From an uncultured Porphyromonadaceae bacterium (GTDB lineage: Bacteria; Bacteroidota; Bacteroidia; Bacteroidales; Muribaculaceae): a DNA stretch of 8,174 bases. The position numbers and the translations under genes were made by a program. The DNA is taken from NCBI GenBank assembly GCA_947178565.1, contig CAMWYV010000036.1:1-8174 (forward strand), given 5' to 3'. The notes below the pieces were generated by a model that did not search any database, was not told the origin of the DNA, and was given only the letters and a program-made list of their open reading frames with translations. Positions 7,201 to 8,174 of the stretch are shown piece after piece. Within the stretch, counting starts at the first letter, position 1; each line of letters begins with the position of its first letter.

Positions 7201-8110
7201 AACCTTTGACGGATGCAGCTCCTTGAAATATCTGACAATTGGTACAGATGTGGAAAGAATCCGTTGTTCGGTAGATTTGTCCGGGGAAGATGCAGTCCTC
7301 AGCTACACTTCAGTGGTTCCACCTGTTTTTGATGAAAGTTGTGCGTTTAAAACTAAGAGTGGTATATGCGTGCCGGAATCCGAAAAGAGTGTGTATCAGG
7401 CGGTATTTCCCGGGGTCTCGGTTAAGGGTTTGTCAATAGCAGTAGTGCCTGAACGCACAATAACATATATTGGCTCACCTATCCGGTTCATCTATGATAA
7501 TACATCATCAAGGAATGGACATTGCAATTATATGATGTTTTATCCGGATATAGAAAATCCGACCGGTGGAGAATTTACAGTGACTTCAGAAGGGTCATTG
7601 AGTAACGACTGGATTTCCTGGAGTTTTGATGCGGTTTCGGCTGTAAAAAATGCGTCAACAATAGATGAGCCTGATAAACAGGTATCAATTTCTTTTGCGT
7701 CGGAAGGTGAACATAAGATTTATTTTCATGACCTGTGTGTGCCGGCTATTGTTTCAGAGCCGATAAGTATTGAAGCCGTGACCGGTGTGGCAGTGACGAA
7801 AATCAACATTGATGATGTACCTGCTTATCTTGATGTGAACGGAAATGCCAGACTCAGTCTAACGGTTCTTCCGTATAATGCTACGAATAAATCAATATTA
7901 TGGGTATTTGATAAAGAGGGTATAATTGAAGTTGATGAGAAAAACAACATGACTGCGGTAGCCCCCGGAACCGTGAAGGTAAAGGCGGTTTCCACTGACC
8001 CGTTTTGTGAGCGAATATCTTCCGCCGAATACACTGTAGTAGTTAAGAAATCTGTGGAAGACGTCAAGATAATGAGTGACGGGGTCGCTGTTTCCTCTAC
8101 AGTCATCTAA
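4286..8110 (+). CDS. Exported BspA-type LRR and Big_2 multidomain protein, probably truncated at its C-terminus
   Basis: This is a 1274-residue secreted or surface protein of unknown specific role; proteins of this kind usually bind host molecules, glycans or other cells. Residues 1-28 form a signal peptide (K5, K8, core VIVAAFAVFGM, cleavage probably after VGA). There are two blocks of BspA/LRR_5 repeats, at about 159-330 and 885-1052, with repeat signatures such as VTSIGSYAF and VPEETFDGCSSL. Each is followed by an Ig/PKD-like region (331-450, 1053-1163) and a Big_2 domain (457-548, 1165-1253) with cores TWSSSNPEIATVDENG and IAPGKAVITA in the first. Two further Ig-like domains occupy about 551-662 and 670-776. 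The ATG at 4286 is chosen because the signal peptide begins there; a GTG at 4250 in the same frame would add 12 residues in front of it. The protein stops about 20 residues into another Ig-like domain and has no visible lipobox, anchor or type IX secretion tail, so truncation is likely. It probably has its own promoter, since a terminator separates it from frdB. Confidence 0.85.
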   Translation: MGFGKITKNVIVAAFAVFGMSGSFSVGAQQKGYVLDGSHEQVHALRENYGKGNLIGVKKDKLEFWYIVKDLNAKDWNVILTYPRWKEGMVDLNTTELPDMAAYYPWGGWAGIMHNDQLFYVSKFVPTYSERYGDYGDYDLFHSALSIATATYLTKNGVMHKAIVDKIGDYALSESDIRVIDVILYSDDNGGEDPDLEFGDYVFYNCRNFIGLPEGSPYKVIPNNVTKIGKGIFKDCSAMTRMIIGDKVSVIPEETFDGCTSLRELKLGASVKEIRCSISGLKRLAISAPTPPAIAAGCVVEAEEIWVPEQYLENYKTVWTGKNIKPYSFKFRANPVKAFAGYQADVRFERVSPGEGENNYVYCYPREKDNNGNQNYLWTVDATHGSNTASGKFKTVWYSYDCDKRKDLAAGNVVYEDLTRVRFDKQGTYKLYYTTLDITNHTEEVTVEVDPLPLDYVPVEALSITGGPNKHTLRVNGTDKLGYVISTPTQGGKPATYKTVTWSSSNPEIATVDENGRITGIAPGKAVITATTTDPYVPEITATYTLNIIQRMESFILQANYGGVWEEIERGYGNKYSIEGLVGETLQIRPVCFPEGTSYTSLYISVDQFTPYPEGFPEVEIDDQTGTILLKSAGKAQLNVAVRDGDAGDAGVIKEMPILLTCYDETATTTVSQILVKEVETGNSYNYSVGYTGEVTDRVALRVSYNGNAQLKQVKWECDKPDIAEIVPVSQVATLAEDTDPQYHFTLICKKPGTARLTATPLDGGYASASFPVTVNQPVMVSVPIEQTARVEDGKTDVKVFTNNFSFEIHNDATATLVYPSAGETNGLTSGGIPTTPYEFTYPGDVVYRNGGNNYVWSPYMDSVGYKNKDLYFTALKIPETIKVNGKEYTVNAIGDYAFAGSNVRCVHIPNTVTSIGSYAFKDAKQYKGLAEVSNFAVMPDAVTVIGKGIFSGCSAMEGMIIGNGLVEVPEETFDGCSSLKYLTIGTDVERIRCSVDLSGEDAVLSYTSVVPPVFDESCAFKTKSGICVPESEKSVYQAVFPGVSVKGLSIAVVPERTITYIGSPIRFIYDNTSSRNGHCNYMMFYPDIENPTGGEFTVTSEGSLSNDWISWSFDAVSAVKNASTIDEPDKQVSISFASEGEHKIYFHDLCVPAIVSEPISIEAVTGVAVTKINIDDVPAYLDVNGNARLSLTVLPYNATNKSILWVFDKEGIIEVDEKNNMTAVAPGTVKVKAVSTDPFCERISSAEYTVVVKKSVEDVKIMSDGVAVSSTVI
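4760..5275 (+). repeat. LRR_5 (BspA-like) block, copy 1
   Basis: Encodes residues 159-330 of the surface protein. Short leucine-rich repeats with the pattern IGxxxFxxCxxL are visible: KIGDYAL, KIGKGIFKDCSAM and IPEETFDGCTSL. The block closes with a cap typical of these repeats, in which a PP segment is followed by IWVPEQYLENYKTVW. It aligns throughout with copy 2 at 6938-7441. Confidence 0.75.
5654..5929 (+). repeat. Big_2 (bacterial Ig-like) domain, copy 1
   Basis: Encodes residues 457-548. It shows the classic Big_2 order: VEALSITGG, then TWSSSNPEIATVDENG and ITGIAPGKAVITATTTD. Such domains act as rigid spacers or adhesive modules in exported proteins. Confidence 0.8.
6938..7441 (+). repeat. 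LRR_5 (BspA-like) block, copy 2
   Basis: Encodes residues 885-1052. Repeats include AIGDYAFAGSNVRCVHIP, SIGSYAFKD, VIGKGIFSGCSAM and VPEETFDGCSSL, ending in the cap CVPESEKSVYQAVFPG. It matches copy 1 segment by segment (for example VPEETFDGCSSL against IPEETFDGCTSL), yet the longest shared DNA run I noticed is 14 nt (5042-5055 and 7196-7209), so the duplication is old. Confidence 0.75.
7778..8044 (+). repeat. Big_2 (bacterial Ig-like) domain, copy 2
   Basis: Encodes residues 1165-1253. The pattern matches copy 1: VAVTKINIDD, then ILWVFDKEGIIEVDEKN and AVAPGTVKVKAVSTDPF. It is the last complete domain before the reading frame breaks. Confidence 0.7.
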
Positions 8111-8174
8111 GGCTATACAGGAGAAATTATTGCTCTTACCGCAATGGTGTAGCCGGAAGATTGAGAATTTGAAA
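8111..8174 (+). pseudogene. Nonsense-interrupted continuation of the surface-protein gene
   Basis: Read on in the same frame after the TAA at 8108-8110, the sequence gives GYTGEIIALTAMV, a TAG (8150-8152), PED, a TGA (8162-8164), then EFE to the window edge. It still looks like an Ig-like domain: it aligns with residues 580-599 of the same protein (GLVGETLQIRPVCFPEGTSY), the domain that follows Big_2 copy 1. The domain thus lies where the duplicated module order predicts, but three in-frame stops break it. This fits a gene that was once longer; how far it extends is not visible. Confidence 0.6.

Noticed and set aside
8108..8174. Stop-codon readthrough or an altered genetic code to explain coding sequence after 8110
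   Set aside because: All three stop codons occur within 57 nt, while the frd genes use ordinary stops (TAA). Decay of the 3' end is simpler.

Overview
The window looks like chromosome from a Bacteroidales bacterium of a gut type, possibly Muribaculaceae; the family-level guess is an inference from overall flavour, not a measured match. Supporting signs are the C-A-B gene order of a diheme succinate:quinone oxidoreductase, Bacteroidota-type promoters (TTG, about 20 nt, then TAnnTTTG), AT-rich leaders without Shine-Dalgarno sequences, and a large secreted protein built from BspA-type leucine-rich repeats and Big_2 domains.

Layout. Positions 1-112 hold the first 37 codons of a minus-strand gene: a signal peptide followed by an IIPAP segment that resembles the mature start of secreted GH20 beta-N-acetylhexosaminidases. 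A divergent intergenic region (113-314) carries a promoter-like element for that gene and a clear promoter for the plus-strand operon. From 315 to 4057 runs a complete three-gene respiratory operon: frdC (diheme cytochrome b), frdA (FAD subunit) and frdB (iron-sulfur subunit). In Bacteroidales this complex mainly acts as a menaquinol:fumarate reductase, producing succinate in anaerobic metabolism. A stem-loop lies between frdA and frdB, and a strong terminator hairpin follows frdB.

After a second intergenic region (4114-4285), which contains a perfect 17-bp palindrome in the presumed leader, comes a 1274-residue exported multidomain protein (4286-8110). It consists of two diverged copies of an LRR/Ig-like/Big_2 module. 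Its reading frame ends abruptly inside the next domain. Recognisable domain sequence continues in the same frame after the stop codon but is broken by two further stops, so the gene appears to be truncated or decaying at its 3' end.

The most notable points are the evenly spaced five-cysteine tail on FrdC (CX4CX4CX4CX4C, predicted to be periplasmic), the nonsense-interrupted continuation of the surface protein, and the palindrome in its leader. No RNA gene, CRISPR array, insertion sequence or phage gene was seen.
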